Source of the DNA: Chitinophagaceae bacterium
Lineage (GTDB): Bacteria; Bacteroidota; Bacteroidia; Chitinophagales; Chitinophagaceae
Reading direction: 5' to 3'
DNA length: 36,991 nucleotides
Assembly: GCA_027486835.1 (NCBI GenBank)
Contig: JAIXOJ010000015.1
Span: 1 to 36,991, forward strand
Numbering within the stretch: the first letter of the stretch is position 1; each line of letters begins with the position of its first letter. The position numbers and the translations under genes were made by a program. Below, piece after piece: positions 1 to 8,310 of the stretch. Below the pieces are notes generated by a model. It saw only the letters and a list, made by a program, of their open reading frames with translations, was not told where the DNA came from and did not search any database.

Positions 1-729
1 GGTACGCTGGACGACAAGAATGGTACGCTGGACGGCAAGCTGTGTATGCTTGCTTAGGGGCAGGGTACAGATGCGGCCACTTTAAATGCTTTCGGCTACT
101 TCTTGTGTGTGCGCTTCCTTATTTTTCGTTTATCTAATACCTATTATAGTCCTACCGCCATGGAAGAAGGAGCTAGCAATTAGATGACCAATCTTTACCA
201 AATGAGCCGAAGGGTACTTGGCATCTACCTTAAACGATAATATTCACGCATCAGGTTCAGAATAAGTGTTTAATTAACAATTATTCTAGGGTTCAGTACA
301 ACTAGCTATACTAATGAACAGAAAATCTGTATTTTAAAGATAGTACGCACCAATTGCTCCAATGCAGTATATAGTAAGCAATATATGAAGTTAGCGCAAA
401 GAAATTTTCCCATAAACAAAGAACTGCGGTTGTTAAAAAAGCAGGTTAGCTAGACCATTCTTTTTAACAAATGCGAATGTAGCTATCGTAAAACAAATAG
501 GATACCCCAAATTTTTGGGTATTATTACGATAAAATCAATAGGTGTATTAAAAAACGACCTATCATTGCAGCGAAGAAGGAAGTTCACCCTAATATTTAA
601 GATAAAAAAGTTTGAAAAATGGCCAATTTGTTAAGATTTAGTGGATAATAAAAAGAGTATGGGAGGTAAGTGCTATTTCTTAAGGTGCTAGTAGCCTATT
701 GAAATAGGTGGGTGGGTATAGCTTCTTAA
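1..729. other. Non-coding stretch, no gene recognised
   Basis: No reading frame with a plausible start and protein-like composition is seen on either strand. The first 40 bases hold two near-identical 19-base direct repeats starting at 1 and 22 (GGTACGCTGGACG followed by A or G, then CAAG), which may be the end of a repeat running in from outside the window. A short imperfect inverted repeat lies near 501-522. There is no sign of tRNA or rRNA. Confidence 0.5.
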
Positions 730-1022
730 GCCCCCGTCCCCTAAAGGGGTGTTGCGATGGAAGACCATTAGCGCCCCCATCCCCTGAAGGGGTGTTGCGA
801 TGGAAGTCCCTCAGAGCCCCCATCCCCTGAAGGGGTGAAGCGAATGAAGACCCTTAGCGCCCACATCCCCTAAAGGGGTGTTGCGACGGAAGCCAGACAC
901 ATAGAGACCCCGTCCCCTGAAGGGGTGTTGCGATGGAAGACCCTTAGAGCCTCCATCCCCTGAAGGGTGTTGCGAATGAAGTCCCTCAGAGCCTCCGTCA
1001 CCAACGGGTGTTGCGGTGGAAG
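730..1022. repeat. 43-bp tandem repeat array, about seven units
   Basis: Units begin near 730, 773, 816, 859, 906, 949 and 991, giving a period of 42-47 bp and mostly 43. Each starts with a variant of GCCCCCATCCCC, continues through a small palindrome (CCCCTGAAGGGG or CCCCTAAAGGGG) and ends with GGTGTTGCGATGGAAG. The last two units are the most diverged. The array ends about 110 bp before the response-regulator gene. A single near-identical core occurs inside a coding sequence at 4486-4507, so this is a dispersed family and not only a local array. Repeats are contiguous with no unique spacers, so it is not a CRISPR. Confidence 0.9.
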
Positions 1023-1133
1023 GGGGGATAGCCTTTGGCTACTGATGGGTTTAGAGCGGAAGCAGAATATTAAACAGTTGTTTGCCCGACACAAGCGGGT
1101 TATTTTGGAGATTACAAAAAATACGTAGGAACT

Positions 1134-1790
1134 ATGCAAAATCCTATTCTAGTGGCATTTATTGATGACAATGCAGAAAATGTTGAGTATATGGTGGAAA
1201 AATGGAGGTTTGACCCCATTATTCAACTAGTTGGCTACCATAGCGGTGAGGAATTTATTAACCAATATGAATATGCCGAAGTGCCCGATTGTGTATTTGT
1301 GGAACTGAGGATGCCAGTGAAGTCGGGATATGATGTCGTGGCTTGGCTCCAAAAACATCATCCAAATACGAGGACGATTGGTATGTCTTCGTTAGCTGAT
1401 TATGAAAATATGCTGGTGTTGGCCTACTATGGTGCCAAAGGATTTATGTTGAAAGCAGCCCCGCTACCGCTGGAAGGTTTCCAGAAATTTGTGGCAGCAA
1501 TTATGGCGGGTAAATTGCTTTTCCGTAATGAAGAGACCACAAAAAAAATTGTAGCCGAACTGGCTTCGGGTCATGTACCTGGTTATGCCAAACTTACAAC
1601 TGCCGACAAGCTATTACTGGCTAACCTTGAACCCAATTTGACGGTGGATGAACTAGCGAGTAAAGTGGGTAATAAAAAACACACTTATAATAGTAAGCTC
1701 CAGAAGATTCGTGAAGTACTAGGGATCCCTAACATGATCGGTTTGTACCAGTATGCGGTGAGGTTTGGTTTTAAAGATTTATATAAATAA
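1134..1790 (+). CDS. Response regulator, receiver plus degenerate LuxR-type HTH, Glu at phospho-site
   Basis: The 218-residue protein has a receiver domain (about residues 5-125) and a C-terminal LuxR-like helix-turn-helix region (about 150-215). The acidic pair D11-D12, the switch Ser at 85 and the conserved Lys at 107 are present. The phospho-acceptor Asp, expected after the hydrophobic strand in PDxxxxDxxMP, is replaced: the sequence reads PDCVFVELRMP, with Glu at position 57. A Glu there can mimic the phosphorylated state or abolish phosphorylation, so the protein may be locked in one state. No cognate kinase gene is adjacent; the PAS kinase at 30112 has its own convergent regulator. The ATG at 1134 is used; no clear ribosome-binding site is visible, as is usual in Bacteroidota. 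The family call is firm and the regulatory consequence is inference. Confidence 0.85.
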   Translation: MQNPILVAFIDDNAENVEYMVEKWRFDPIIQLVGYHSGEEFINQYEYAEVPDCVFVELRMPVKSGYDVVAWLQKHHPNTRTIGMSSLADYENMLVLAYYGAKGFMLKAAPLPLEGFQKFVAAIMAGKLLFRNEETTKKIVAELASGHVPGYAKLTTADKLLLANLEPNLTVDELASKVGNKKHTYNSKLQKIREVLGIPNMIGLYQYAVRFGFKDLYK

Positions 1791-1906
1791 AGGGTTTGCT
1801 TCACGGATTAATAATTAGAGACACTAAGCGTTTAAAAAAATAAAGACAAGCGGTCACTCATTGTTTTTGCAACAAATCCAATTGTTTACGGGAATCAACC
1901 TATGAT

Positions 1907-2079
1907 TTGTGCGATCCTAACAAACACCGCTGGGCAAGTGGTCAAACAAATGCCCATTACCCAGCAAGTGGGGTGAAAACGCCACCATTGTGCCTATTTG
2001 CACGTTAGCCAAAGACAGTTAAACCCTGCAAGTGAAAGCAGAAAGCAAAAGCTGGCAAGGGAGGTTTGTGAAGGAGTAA
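1907..2079 (+). pseudogene. Decayed T9SS sorting-domain fragment, third copy of the 2297 gene's C-terminus
   Basis: This stretch aligns almost base for base with the last 150-170 bases of the gene ending at 5011, up to a matching stop codon at 2077-2079. It is broken in two ways. An extra base near 1974 (GTGGGGTGAAAACG against GTGGGAGAAAACG) shifts the frame, and a Tyr TAC codon has become TAA near 2020. Nothing resembling the upstream repeat domain remains. The downstream terminator is also a copy of the one after 5011, so a whole gene end was once duplicated here. It is best read as the relic of a third tandem paralogue. Confidence 0.85.
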
Positions 2080-2110
2080 GTTGATATAACCAAATAGGTT
2101 TTTCTAATTG

Positions 2111-2150
2111 AAAGGTTGTCCTTCTTTTGAAAGATGGGCAACCTTTTTTT
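2111..2150 (+). terminator. Rho-independent terminator, copy of the one at 5043
   Basis: AAAGGTTG pairs with CAACCTTT around a 20-base loop and is followed by a T-run. Loop and flanks match the terminator after the intact gene, showing that it was duplicated with the sorting-domain relic. Confidence 0.75.
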
Positions 2151-2296
2151 GTAGGGTGTATTTGAACCGAGTTTAGTATGCGATTTTGATTGATTCATTG
2201 CGTAACGAGTTTTCATTGCTCCAAATACCTATTTCCCCAAAAAAATCCCTAACATCGCAATTCAAACAACTAGATATACCAATTAATATGTTACTT

Positions 2297-5011
2297 ATGA
2301 AAAAGAAAATACCCCAAATTGTAGTGGGCTTTATAGCCTTATGTTTGATTGTGAACAACCCAGCAAAAGCCCAATGGACGCCTTTAGGGAATTATCCCAT
2401 TTATAATGGTAACTTTTCGAACACAATCGAATGCTTGACAAAAGATAACAGCGGAAACCTATATGCAGCAGGTTCACTCACCAACAGCAGCGGCAAATAT
2501 TACGTAGCGAAATGGAACGGAAGTGCGTGGAGCGAGTTAGGCGGCACTAACACATCCACATTTAATAATATCATAAAGAGCTTGTCAACCGATGCCAACG
2601 GAAATCTATACGCGGCAGGGTTATTTACCAACGGCAGCGGCAAATATTATGTAGCGAAATGGAACGGGAACGCATGGAGTGAGGTAGGCGGCAGCAATAC
2701 TTCCACTTTTAACGATGGAATAATCAGCTTGGCCACCGATATCAGCGGAAACCTATATGCAGCAGGGTGGTTCAGAAACAGCAACGGCAGTAATTATGTA
2801 GCAAAATGGGACGGAAACACCTGGTCTCATGTTGGCGGTACTAACAATTCCACGTCTAACGGTAATATTTTGTGCTTGTCCACCGATGCCGACGGAAATC
2901 TATTCGCAGCAGGGGCTTTCATAAACGGAAGCGGCAAATATTTTGTAGCAAAATGGAACGGGATCTTGTGGTCTGAGGTAGGTGGCACAAACACTTCCAC
3001 TTTTAACTGGAATATAACCAGCCTGTACACCGATGCCAGTGGAAACCTATTTGCAGCAGGTATTTTCACCAACGGAAACTTCAAGAATTACGTAGCGAAA
3101 TGGAATGGTAGTGTGTGGTCTGAGCTAGGCGGCACAAATACTTCCACCTTTAACTGGCCTGTCTTCAGCTTAACCACCGATTCCAGTGGAAATCTCTATG
3201 CAGCGGGGTATTTCACCAACGGAAGCGGTAAGCAGTATATTGCGAAATGGAATGGTAGTGTGTGGTCTGAGTTAGGCGGCACCAATACTTCCTCATTTAA
3301 CAATAGTATATACAGCCTGTACACCGATGCCAACGGAAACCTGTATGCAGCTGGGCAGTTCACCAATGGCAGCAGCAGTAAATTTGTAGCGAAATGGAAT
3401 GGAAGCACTTGGAGCGAGGTAGGGGGGATCAACACTTCCACTTTTAACAATTATATATATAGCTTGACCAGCGATGCCAGCGGAAACTTCTACGCTATAG
3501 GGAATTTCACCAACGGTAGCGGGAAGTCTTATGTAGCGAAATGGGACGGAAACACCTGGTCAGAGTTAGGCGGCACCAACACTTCCACATTTAACAATGA
3601 AATATTGAGCTTATGTAGCGATGCTAGTGGTAATTTATACGCAGCAGGAAGTTTCACCAACGGCAACGGAAATAGCTTTGTAGCGAAATGGGACGGGAAC
3701 ACGTGGTCAGAAATAGGTGGCACCAATACTTCCTCATTTAACAGTCGGATACAGTGCTTGTCCACCGATGCCAACGGAAACCTCTATGCAGCAGTGGCTT
3801 ATATTAACAGCATAGGGAAATGGTTTGTCGCGAAATGGAACGGGAATATGTGGTCTGAGGTGGGCAACACCAATACCTCCTCTTTTAATGACTTAATATA
3901 CAGTATATCAACCGACCTCACCGGAAATTTATACGCGGCAGGGTTCTTCACCAACGGCACTGGCAAGTGTTATTTAGCGAAATGGAACGGGAGTGTATGG
4001 TCCGAGGTAGGGGGTGCCAACACCTCTACTTTTACCAATGGTATAATTAGCTTGACCACCGATGCCAGCGGAAACTTCTACGCAGCAGGGGTTTTCCGAA
4101 ACGGCAGCGGCAAGTATTATGTAGCGAAATGGGATGGGAGTGGGTGGTCAGAGGTAGGCGGCATCAATACTTCTACTTTTAATGGTGTCATTGGTAGCTT
4201 GTCCACAGACGCAAGTGGCAATCTATTTGCAGCAGGAACTTTCACCAACGGCATCGGGAAGCAATATGTAGCGAAATGGAACGGAAGCACTTGGTCTGAA
4301 GTAGGTGGCGCCAACACTGCAACTTTCAACAATAATATATACAGCTTGTCCACCGATTCCAACGGAACCCTATACGCTGCAGGTGATTTCACCCTCCCAA
4401 ACGTTGCTTATACTACCCGATTTGTGGCCAAATTCAGCAATACCACCACACCTGTAACCCTTGCTTCCTTCACTGCTAAAGCCATGCCCCCATCCCCTGA
4501 AAGGGTGCAAGTAGTGGTTAATTGGCAAACAGCCACCGAAGTAAACTCCAGCCATTTTATTGTAGAACAAAGCAGCGATGGCAAAACATTCTCTGCAAAA
4601 GGCACTGTAAAAGCAGTAGGTTTTGGAGCAAATAAGTATGCGTTTGAAGTTCCTTTCGGAGAGGGGTTAGGGGTGAGGTTATTCCGTTTAAAAATGGTGG
4701 ATAACAACGGCACTTTCACCTATAGTAAAGTGGTTTCTGTACAACTAACCACTAACCACTTACCACTAATCACTATCACTCCTAATCCTGCAAAAGATTT
4801 CTTAACAGTAAAACTAAATGCCCCAAAAGCAGCAAAAGCGGTTGTACAAATAGTAAACACCGCCGGGCAAGTAGTCAAACAAATATCCATAGCCTTGCAA
4901 GTGGGAGAAAACGCCACCAAAGTGCCTATCAACACCTTAGCCAATGGCAGTTACACCCTGCATGTGAAAACAGAAAGCAATAACTGGCAAGGGCGGTTTG
5001 TGAAAGAGTAA
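2297..5011 (+). CDS. Secreted 14-unit repeat protein with T9SS C-terminal sorting domain
   Basis: The 904-residue product starts with a signal peptide (MKKKIPQIVVGF, cleavage near AKA-Q). Thirteen complete 49-residue units and a partial fourteenth follow, each reading roughly GNLYAAGxFTNGSGK-YVAKWNG-WSEVGG-NTSTFN-SLxTD. A linker and a type-A sorting domain of about 80 residues follow (TPNPAKDFLTVKL onward), which directs secretion through the type IX system to the surface. The pattern of four short strands per unit suggests beta-propeller blades, and 14 units would fit two seven-bladed propellers (inference). The frame is open from 2186, but I chose 2297: it begins a typical signal peptide, and the paralogue at 11417 has the same start with an in-frame stop just upstream in homologous leader sequence. 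Ligand and function are unknown. Confidence 0.85.
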   Translation: MKKKIPQIVVGFIALCLIVNNPAKAQWTPLGNYPIYNGNFSNTIECLTKDNSGNLYAAGSLTNSSGKYYVAKWNGSAWSELGGTNTSTFNNIIKSLSTDANGNLYAAGLFTNGSGKYYVAKWNGNAWSEVGGSNTSTFNDGIISLATDISGNLYAAGWFRNSNGSNYVAKWDGNTWSHVGGTNNSTSNGNILCLSTDADGNLFAAGAFINGSGKYFVAKWNGILWSEVGGTNTSTFNWNITSLYTDASGNLFAAGIFTNGNFKNYVAKWNGSVWSELGGTNTSTFNWPVFSLTTDSSGNLYAAGYFTNGSGKQYIAKWNGSVWSELGGTNTSSFNNSIYSLYTDANGNLYAAGQFTNGSSSKFVAKWNGSTWSEVGGINTSTFNNYIYSLTSDASGNFYAIGNFTNGSGKSYVAKWDGNTWSELGGTNTSTFNNEILSLCSDASGNLYAAGSFTNGNGNSFVAKWDGNTWSEIGGTNTSSFNSRIQCLSTDANGNLYAAVAYINSIGKWFVAKWNGNMWSEVGNTNTSSFNDLIYSISTDLTGNLYAAGFFTNGTGKCYLAKWNGSVWSEVGGANTSTFTNGIISLTTDASGNFYAAGVFRNGSGKYYVAKWDGSGWSEVGGINTSTFNGVIGSLSTDASGNLFAAGTFTNGIGKQYVAKWNGSTWSEVGGANTATFNNNIYSLSTDSNGTLYAAGDFTLPNVAYTTRFVAKFSNTTTPVTLASFTAKAMPPSPERVQVVVNWQTATEVNSSHFIVEQSSDGKTFSAKGTVKAVGFGANKYAFEVPFGEGLGVRLFRLKMVDNNGTFTYSKVVSVQLTTNHLPLITITPNPAKDFLTVKLNAPKAAKAVVQIVNTAGQVVKQISIALQVGENATKVPINTLANGSYTLHVKTESNNWQGRFVKE
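2453..4363 (+). repeat. 147-bp coding tandem repeat, 13 full units
   Basis: Counting residues from the first GNLYAAG (Gly codon at 2453) to the fourteenth (Gly codon at 4364) gives exactly 13 x 49 codons with no insertion or deletion. Units share long identical runs at DNA level, such as those encoding AKWNG and WSEVGG, which suggests recent expansion or ongoing homogenisation between units. Confidence 0.9.
4486..4507 (+). repeat. Single core copy of the 43-bp repeat family inside a coding sequence
   Basis: These 22 bases match the array unit at 773 at 21 positions, including the CCCATCCCCTGAA core. They are read in frame as Met-Pro-Pro-Ser-Pro-Glu-Arg-Val in the linker between the repeat domain and the sorting domain. 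The insertion kept the frame open. Confidence 0.75.
4651..4680 (+). repeat. Second dispersed repeat inside the same coding sequence
   Basis: The GC-rich stretch with GGAGAGGGGTTAGGGGTGAG is a familiar dispersed Bacteroidota repeat; its reverse strand gives the recurring peptide LTPNPSPKG. Here it is translated as PFGEGLGVRL in the linker-like region before the sorting domain. The family identification is from memory and was not searched. Confidence 0.55.
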
Positions 5012-5042
5012 GCGTATAAAGCCAAATAGGTTTTTCCGATAG

Positions 5043-5086
5043 AAAGGGTTGTTCCGCTTTTGTAAGATGGGCAACCCTTTTTTTTA
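5043..5086 (+). terminator. Rho-independent terminator of the repeat-protein gene
   Basis: AAAGGGTTG pairs with CAACCCTTT and is followed by a long T-run. It lies about 30 bases past the stop codon. Confidence 0.85.
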
Positions 5087-5092
5087 TTTTTT

Positions 5093-5363
5093 GTGGGGTG
5101 TATTCAGTGTTTTCATTTTATCAAAGATTGAGATGCTTAGATAACATTTTGTTTTATAGAAGGGCTTTGTTTTTGGGTTTTGCTTTCATTAGCATTTAGC
5201 AATAAAAAATTGAACCTAAAATGCCACATTAAGTGAAAGCCATAACCACACCGCAGCCAACCCTACAATAACAGCTTCCAACAGCCTCCCTTCCTGAAAT
5301 AAAATTTATAAAAGCGAAGGGGAATGAAAGGATGCTCGTCTATTACCCTATAACTAAAAAAAA
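5093..5363. other. Intergenic, no gene seen
   Basis: This AT-rich spacer between the terminator and the YHYH gene presumably holds the promoter of the metal-related cluster. I could not place a convincing TAnnTTTG element or any operator. Confidence 0.4.
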
Positions 5364-6335
5364 ATGATGAAGTACAAGATTGTAGTAATCGCAGCAGTGG
5401 TTTGCATGTTTTATTGCTGTAACAAAAGCAGTGATTCAACAACAACCACAACGAACAGTAACCAAACAGTAATTAAGGTTGACAAATCGAAGTTCCTTTC
5501 AGCAGGACTATCCGATTCTATTACCATTGTTTCCCGAACGCTATCTAATGGTACCACCGCAGATTGCTTCAAGATTGTTTCTAAACTTACCCCTTCCGAC
5601 CATAACATGGGGCCTTGGTGTCCTACCAATATTAGTGATGATGCTAGCAAGGGCGGCATTTGGTTGGAGGGTGGTAAAGTATATGATGTGGATGGTGCAT
5701 TTGTAAAAAACTTGGCTACCTTTTATAACGATACCACTTGGAATATGTATAATGCAACTACAGGGGTTATTACCAAAACCCAAACCAAGGCAGATTGCCA
5801 AGCAGCCGCTAACCCAAATGTGGGCGTAGCGTATAAAAACTATTGTGTGGAGTGCTTGCCCTCTTATGTATCTACTTTAACCCAAACTATTTACATCCCA
5901 GTTACGCCTGTAAAATTAAGTTCGCCCGTTAGTTTTGGTAATGGCCCTATGTCTAGTGGGCCGACAATCAGAGGCATTGCATTTAATGGCGTAATGTTTG
6001 ATCCCCCCGCCCCTACTAATGCCATATTAGGTGCCTATACCTTAGCTCCATTTGATGATGCGGGCGGCCATATCAACTTAGGTGCAGGCTATCATTACCA
6101 TGCAGCCACGGGAATGTCCACAAAAATTACCCAAACAGATGGTCATGCCGCTATGATTGGTTATGCCTTAGATGGTTTTGGTATGTATGAAAGATTGAGT
6201 GCAGCAGGAACAGAATACACCGACTTGGATGCTAGCAGAGGGCATTATGATTCCACAAGGGGGTATCATTATCATGTGGACAAACCAGGTTCTAATAATT
6301 TTATTAATAGTCTGGCTGGGGCTTACGCCAACTAA
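5364..6335 (+). CDS. YHYH-domain protein, probable lipoprotein
   Basis: The 323-residue protein has a hydrophobic N-terminus ending in Cys-Cys-Asn-Lys (C18/C19) and then a Ser/Thr/Asn-rich linker, the usual look of a Bacteroidota lipoprotein, although the lipobox (MFYCC) is not classical. The C-terminal half carries two YHYH motifs (residues 243-246 and 301-304) with GHAAMIGYALDGFGMYE between them. This is the signature of the YHYH protein family, whose histidines suggest metal binding. Several Cys (positions 68, 86, 145, 161, 164) may form disulfides. Tandem ATG codons at 5364 and 5367 are equally possible starts. It is the first gene of a same-strand run leading to a HupE-like protein and a TonB-dependent receptor, so a role in periplasmic or surface metal handling is a reasonable inference. 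The exact function is unknown. Confidence 0.8.
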   Translation: MMKYKIVVIAAVVCMFYCCNKSSDSTTTTTNSNQTVIKVDKSKFLSAGLSDSITIVSRTLSNGTTADCFKIVSKLTPSDHNMGPWCPTNISDDASKGGIWLEGGKVYDVDGAFVKNLATFYNDTTWNMYNATTGVITKTQTKADCQAAANPNVGVAYKNYCVECLPSYVSTLTQTIYIPVTPVKLSSPVSFGNGPMSSGPTIRGIAFNGVMFDPPAPTNAILGAYTLAPFDDAGGHINLGAGYHYHAATGMSTKITQTDGHAAMIGYALDGFGMYERLSAAGTEYTDLDASRGHYDSTRGYHYHVDKPGSNNFINSLAGAYAN

Positions 6336-6367
6336 GGTAAGAATGGGATAACATCGTTTATTAACTT

Positions 6368-6390
6368 CCCGAAAGTTCAAAACTTTCGGG
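6368..6390 (+). terminator. Strong hairpin between the YHYH gene and the next gene
   Basis: CCCGAAAGTT and AACTTTCGGG form a perfect 10-bp stem with a 3-base loop. Only a short GGTTT follows, so it may be a weak terminator, an attenuator or an mRNA-stabilising hairpin. Confidence 0.5.
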
Positions 6391-6430
6391 AGGTTTAACT
6401 GCATTTATAATTAAAACTAAAAACGGCAGC

Positions 6431-7072
6431 TTGAAAATTCTCTCTCTTATACTATTGTTGTTATGCGCCAATCTTGTTCATGCCCATGAGCCTGAATTAT
6501 CTAGCTGCATGATTTATGAGCAAAATGGCAAAACGATATTACTGATCAGGAGTTCGGTTACCGCATTTGAAGGCGAAATAGACCTTCGCCACAATAAAAA
6601 CGCCTACAATACCCCTGAAGCTTTTAAACAATTGGTGGTAAATGATTTTTATAAAAATTGTTTTGTAATTATTAATGGTGATACTATCAAACTCATCAAC
6701 CCATTTATCAATTTGGGACATGAAACCTCGTTGTTTGCAGAATTGGCGAATGTTCCAAAAGAAATAAACCAATTGTATGTAAGAAACACCCTTTTCAAAG
6801 ATTTCCGCAATGGCAAGTGTGAATTCGTTCTTACCCTAAAAGATTTGCCTCATTTGCAATATATTTTGAGCAATGAGAATCAACTGGAGGTAAATCTCAA
6901 ACTCGAAAATGATCAATGGGTGGTTAAACCAATTGATACTGCTTTTTATATATCTTCAAAATTTAAGTTTTGGAGCTTATTTATATCCAGTGCAATCCTT
7001 ATAGGATTGTGCATACTGCTCATTAAAAAGCGGTCATCATCCAAGGCCAACCCATTAAACGGTAAGCATTAA
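6431..7072 (+). CDS. Exported protein with C-terminal membrane anchor, function unknown
   Basis: The 213-residue product reads as a signal peptide (MKILSLILLLLCANLVHA, cleavage near AHA-HEPE), a soluble domain of about 150 residues, one transmembrane helix (about 182-199, FWSLFISSAILIGLCILLI) and a short Lys/Arg/Ser-rich tail. This predicts a large extracytoplasmic domain tethered to the inner membrane. The start is TTG at 6431, chosen because it begins exactly at the signal peptide and no in-frame ATG fits. It ends 29 bases before the HupE-like gene, and such single-pass proteins often sit beside HupE/UreJ genes, so the two probably work together. I do not recognise the domain. Confidence 0.65.
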   Translation: MKILSLILLLLCANLVHAHEPELSSCMIYEQNGKTILLIRSSVTAFEGEIDLRHNKNAYNTPEAFKQLVVNDFYKNCFVIINGDTIKLINPFINLGHETSLFAELANVPKEINQLYVRNTLFKDFRNGKCEFVLTLKDLPHLQYILSNENQLEVNLKLENDQWVVKPIDTAFYISSKFKFWSLFISSAILIGLCILLIKKRSSSKANPLNGKH

Positions 7073-7101
7073 TTCCTAAGGTCACTATCAATATCCGCAT
7101 T

Positions 7102-7758
7102 ATGAAATACAAATGGTTGGCAGGTATTTTTCTCTTACTGTTTTTTCAAAATAGCGTGTTTGCCCATACAGTAAACTATGCTTTGGAACAAGCCCCACCT
7201 GGCAATGTGAGCTGGTTTTATGTAAAACTCGGTTTCACGCATATTATCCCCGAAGGATTTGATCATATTTTGTTTGTGATTGGGCTTTGTTTACTCAGCA
7301 ATAAAATAAAAATAATCTTATGGCAAGCAACTGCCTTTACGGTGGCACATTCCATCACTTTAGCACTCAGCATGAAGGGTTTGATTATTGCCCCAAGCGC
7401 TGTGGTAGAACCCATTATTGCCCTCTCCATTTTGTTTGTAGCCATCGAGAACATCTTATTATCTGAATTAAAACCCTGGCGAATCTTGTTGGTTTTTCTC
7501 TTTGGATTGATACACGGAATGGGCTTTGCAAGTGCGCTAAACGAGATTGGGCTACCTAGAAACCAATTCTTTCTTTCCATATTGTCTTTTAATTTGGGTG
7601 TAGAGTTGGGGCAGATTACTGTTATTTCATCCGTATTCTTGCTAATCGTGTATCCTTTAGGCAAACAACTATATTATAGAAAATGGGTGGTTTATCCCCT
7701 TTCCATTGTTATTGGATTGATAGCATTGTATTGGACATTGCAGAGGGTATTTTTTTAA
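7102..7758 (+). CDS. HupE/UreJ_2 family membrane protein
   Basis: The 218-residue polytopic membrane protein has a signal-like first helix ending in FAHT and about six further hydrophobic segments. Family hallmarks are the His/Asp motif FTHIIPEGFDHILF (H47, D54, H55), VAHSITLALS (H83) and LIHGMGFA (H138). HupE/UreJ proteins are linked to nickel or cobalt uptake in hydrogenase and urease systems, but in Bacteroidota many members lie far from such enzymes and their substrate is unproven. No hydrogenase or urease gene is in the window. Its place between an anchored exported protein and a TonB-dependent receptor suggests a transition-metal import route across both membranes (inference). Confidence 0.85.
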   Translation: MKYKWLAGIFLLLFFQNSVFAHTVNYALEQAPPGNVSWFYVKLGFTHIIPEGFDHILFVIGLCLLSNKIKIILWQATAFTVAHSITLALSMKGLIIAPSAVVEPIIALSILFVAIENILLSELKPWRILLVFLFGLIHGMGFASALNEIGLPRNQFFLSILSFNLGVELGQITVISSVFLLIVYPLGKQLYYRKWVVYPLSIVIGLIALYWTLQRVFF

Positions 7759-7827
7759 TAATCATCCATTCGTAACATTTTTTCTTTCTTTTTTTTCTGT
7801 TCTACAAAATAAAGTATTGATTCAAAT

Positions 7828-8208
7828 TTGAAATCTGTTTCTGCATATTATCTCCTCTTGCTTTACGTGACAGTCATGTTAAGTCCATTCGTGCCAATAG
7901 CAAACGACTGGATCCAACATGAATTTAACGACGTAGCGCATATAGCATCCGTTCATGCTGTTTATGGAAACAATCACTTAGAAAAAGAAGTAACCAATGA
8001 TTCCAATAAAAATAAAAATCAGTCTCTAGTAAAATCTCAATCACAGATTTCTGTTCATATTCCAACTATCGAAGCATTTCTTTGTACGCCTCCTGCCTTT
8101 ATTGTTAGCAAATCCCACTTTGGTATTTACAAAGAAAAGTGGTCGTTTTCACTTGTAAACAACCTAGCTCCACCTCCCAAGTTATCGTTATCAATCATTC
8201 TCGCCTAA
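7828..8208 (+). CDS. Small exported protein upstream of the TonB receptor, unknown function
   Basis: The 126-residue product starts with a hydrophobic segment (about residues 5-24) and continues with a His- and Asn-rich middle (for example HEFNDVAHIASVHAVYGNNH) and a tail with a PPP motif. The start is TTG at 7828; no ATG gives a better N-terminus. Small exported or membrane proteins like this often precede metal-related TonB receptors in Bacteroidota, and the cluster of four His in 20 residues may bind a metal. I do not recognise a named family. Confidence 0.55.
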   Translation: MKSVSAYYLLLLYVTVMLSPFVPIANDWIQHEFNDVAHIASVHAVYGNNHLEKEVTNDSNKNKNQSLVKSQSQISVHIPTIEAFLCTPPAFIVSKSHFGIYKEKWSFSLVNNLAPPPKLSLSIILA

Positions 8209-8224
8209 TTGAATATGGCAACTT

Positions 8225-8250
8225 TTAGCGTAAGTACCTTCTTGCGCTAA
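8225..8250 (+). promoter_or_regulatory. Inverted repeat in the leader of the TonB-receptor gene
   Basis: TTAGCG and CGCTAA face each other across 14 bases in the 102-base gap before the receptor gene. It could be an operator half-site pair or an RNA hairpin. No T-run follows, so it is not an ordinary terminator. Confidence 0.35.
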
Positions 8251-8310
8251 GGCAGGTATTGTATTATACAATGCCTATGTGAACATTTATTGATAACTAA
8301 TACTTGAATC

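Noticed and set aside
730-1022. Possible CRISPR array
   Set aside because: Units are contiguous and degenerate with no unique spacers of constant length, and no cas gene is in the window.
870-1139. Minus-strand 89-codon frame
   Set aside because: It runs through the 43-bp array and its peptide simply repeats the array; it is a repeat artefact.
2827-4392. Several minus-strand frames (81-91 codons) with repeating VPP-rich peptides
   Set aside because: They are antisense shadows of the 147-bp coding repeat, recurring with the same period.
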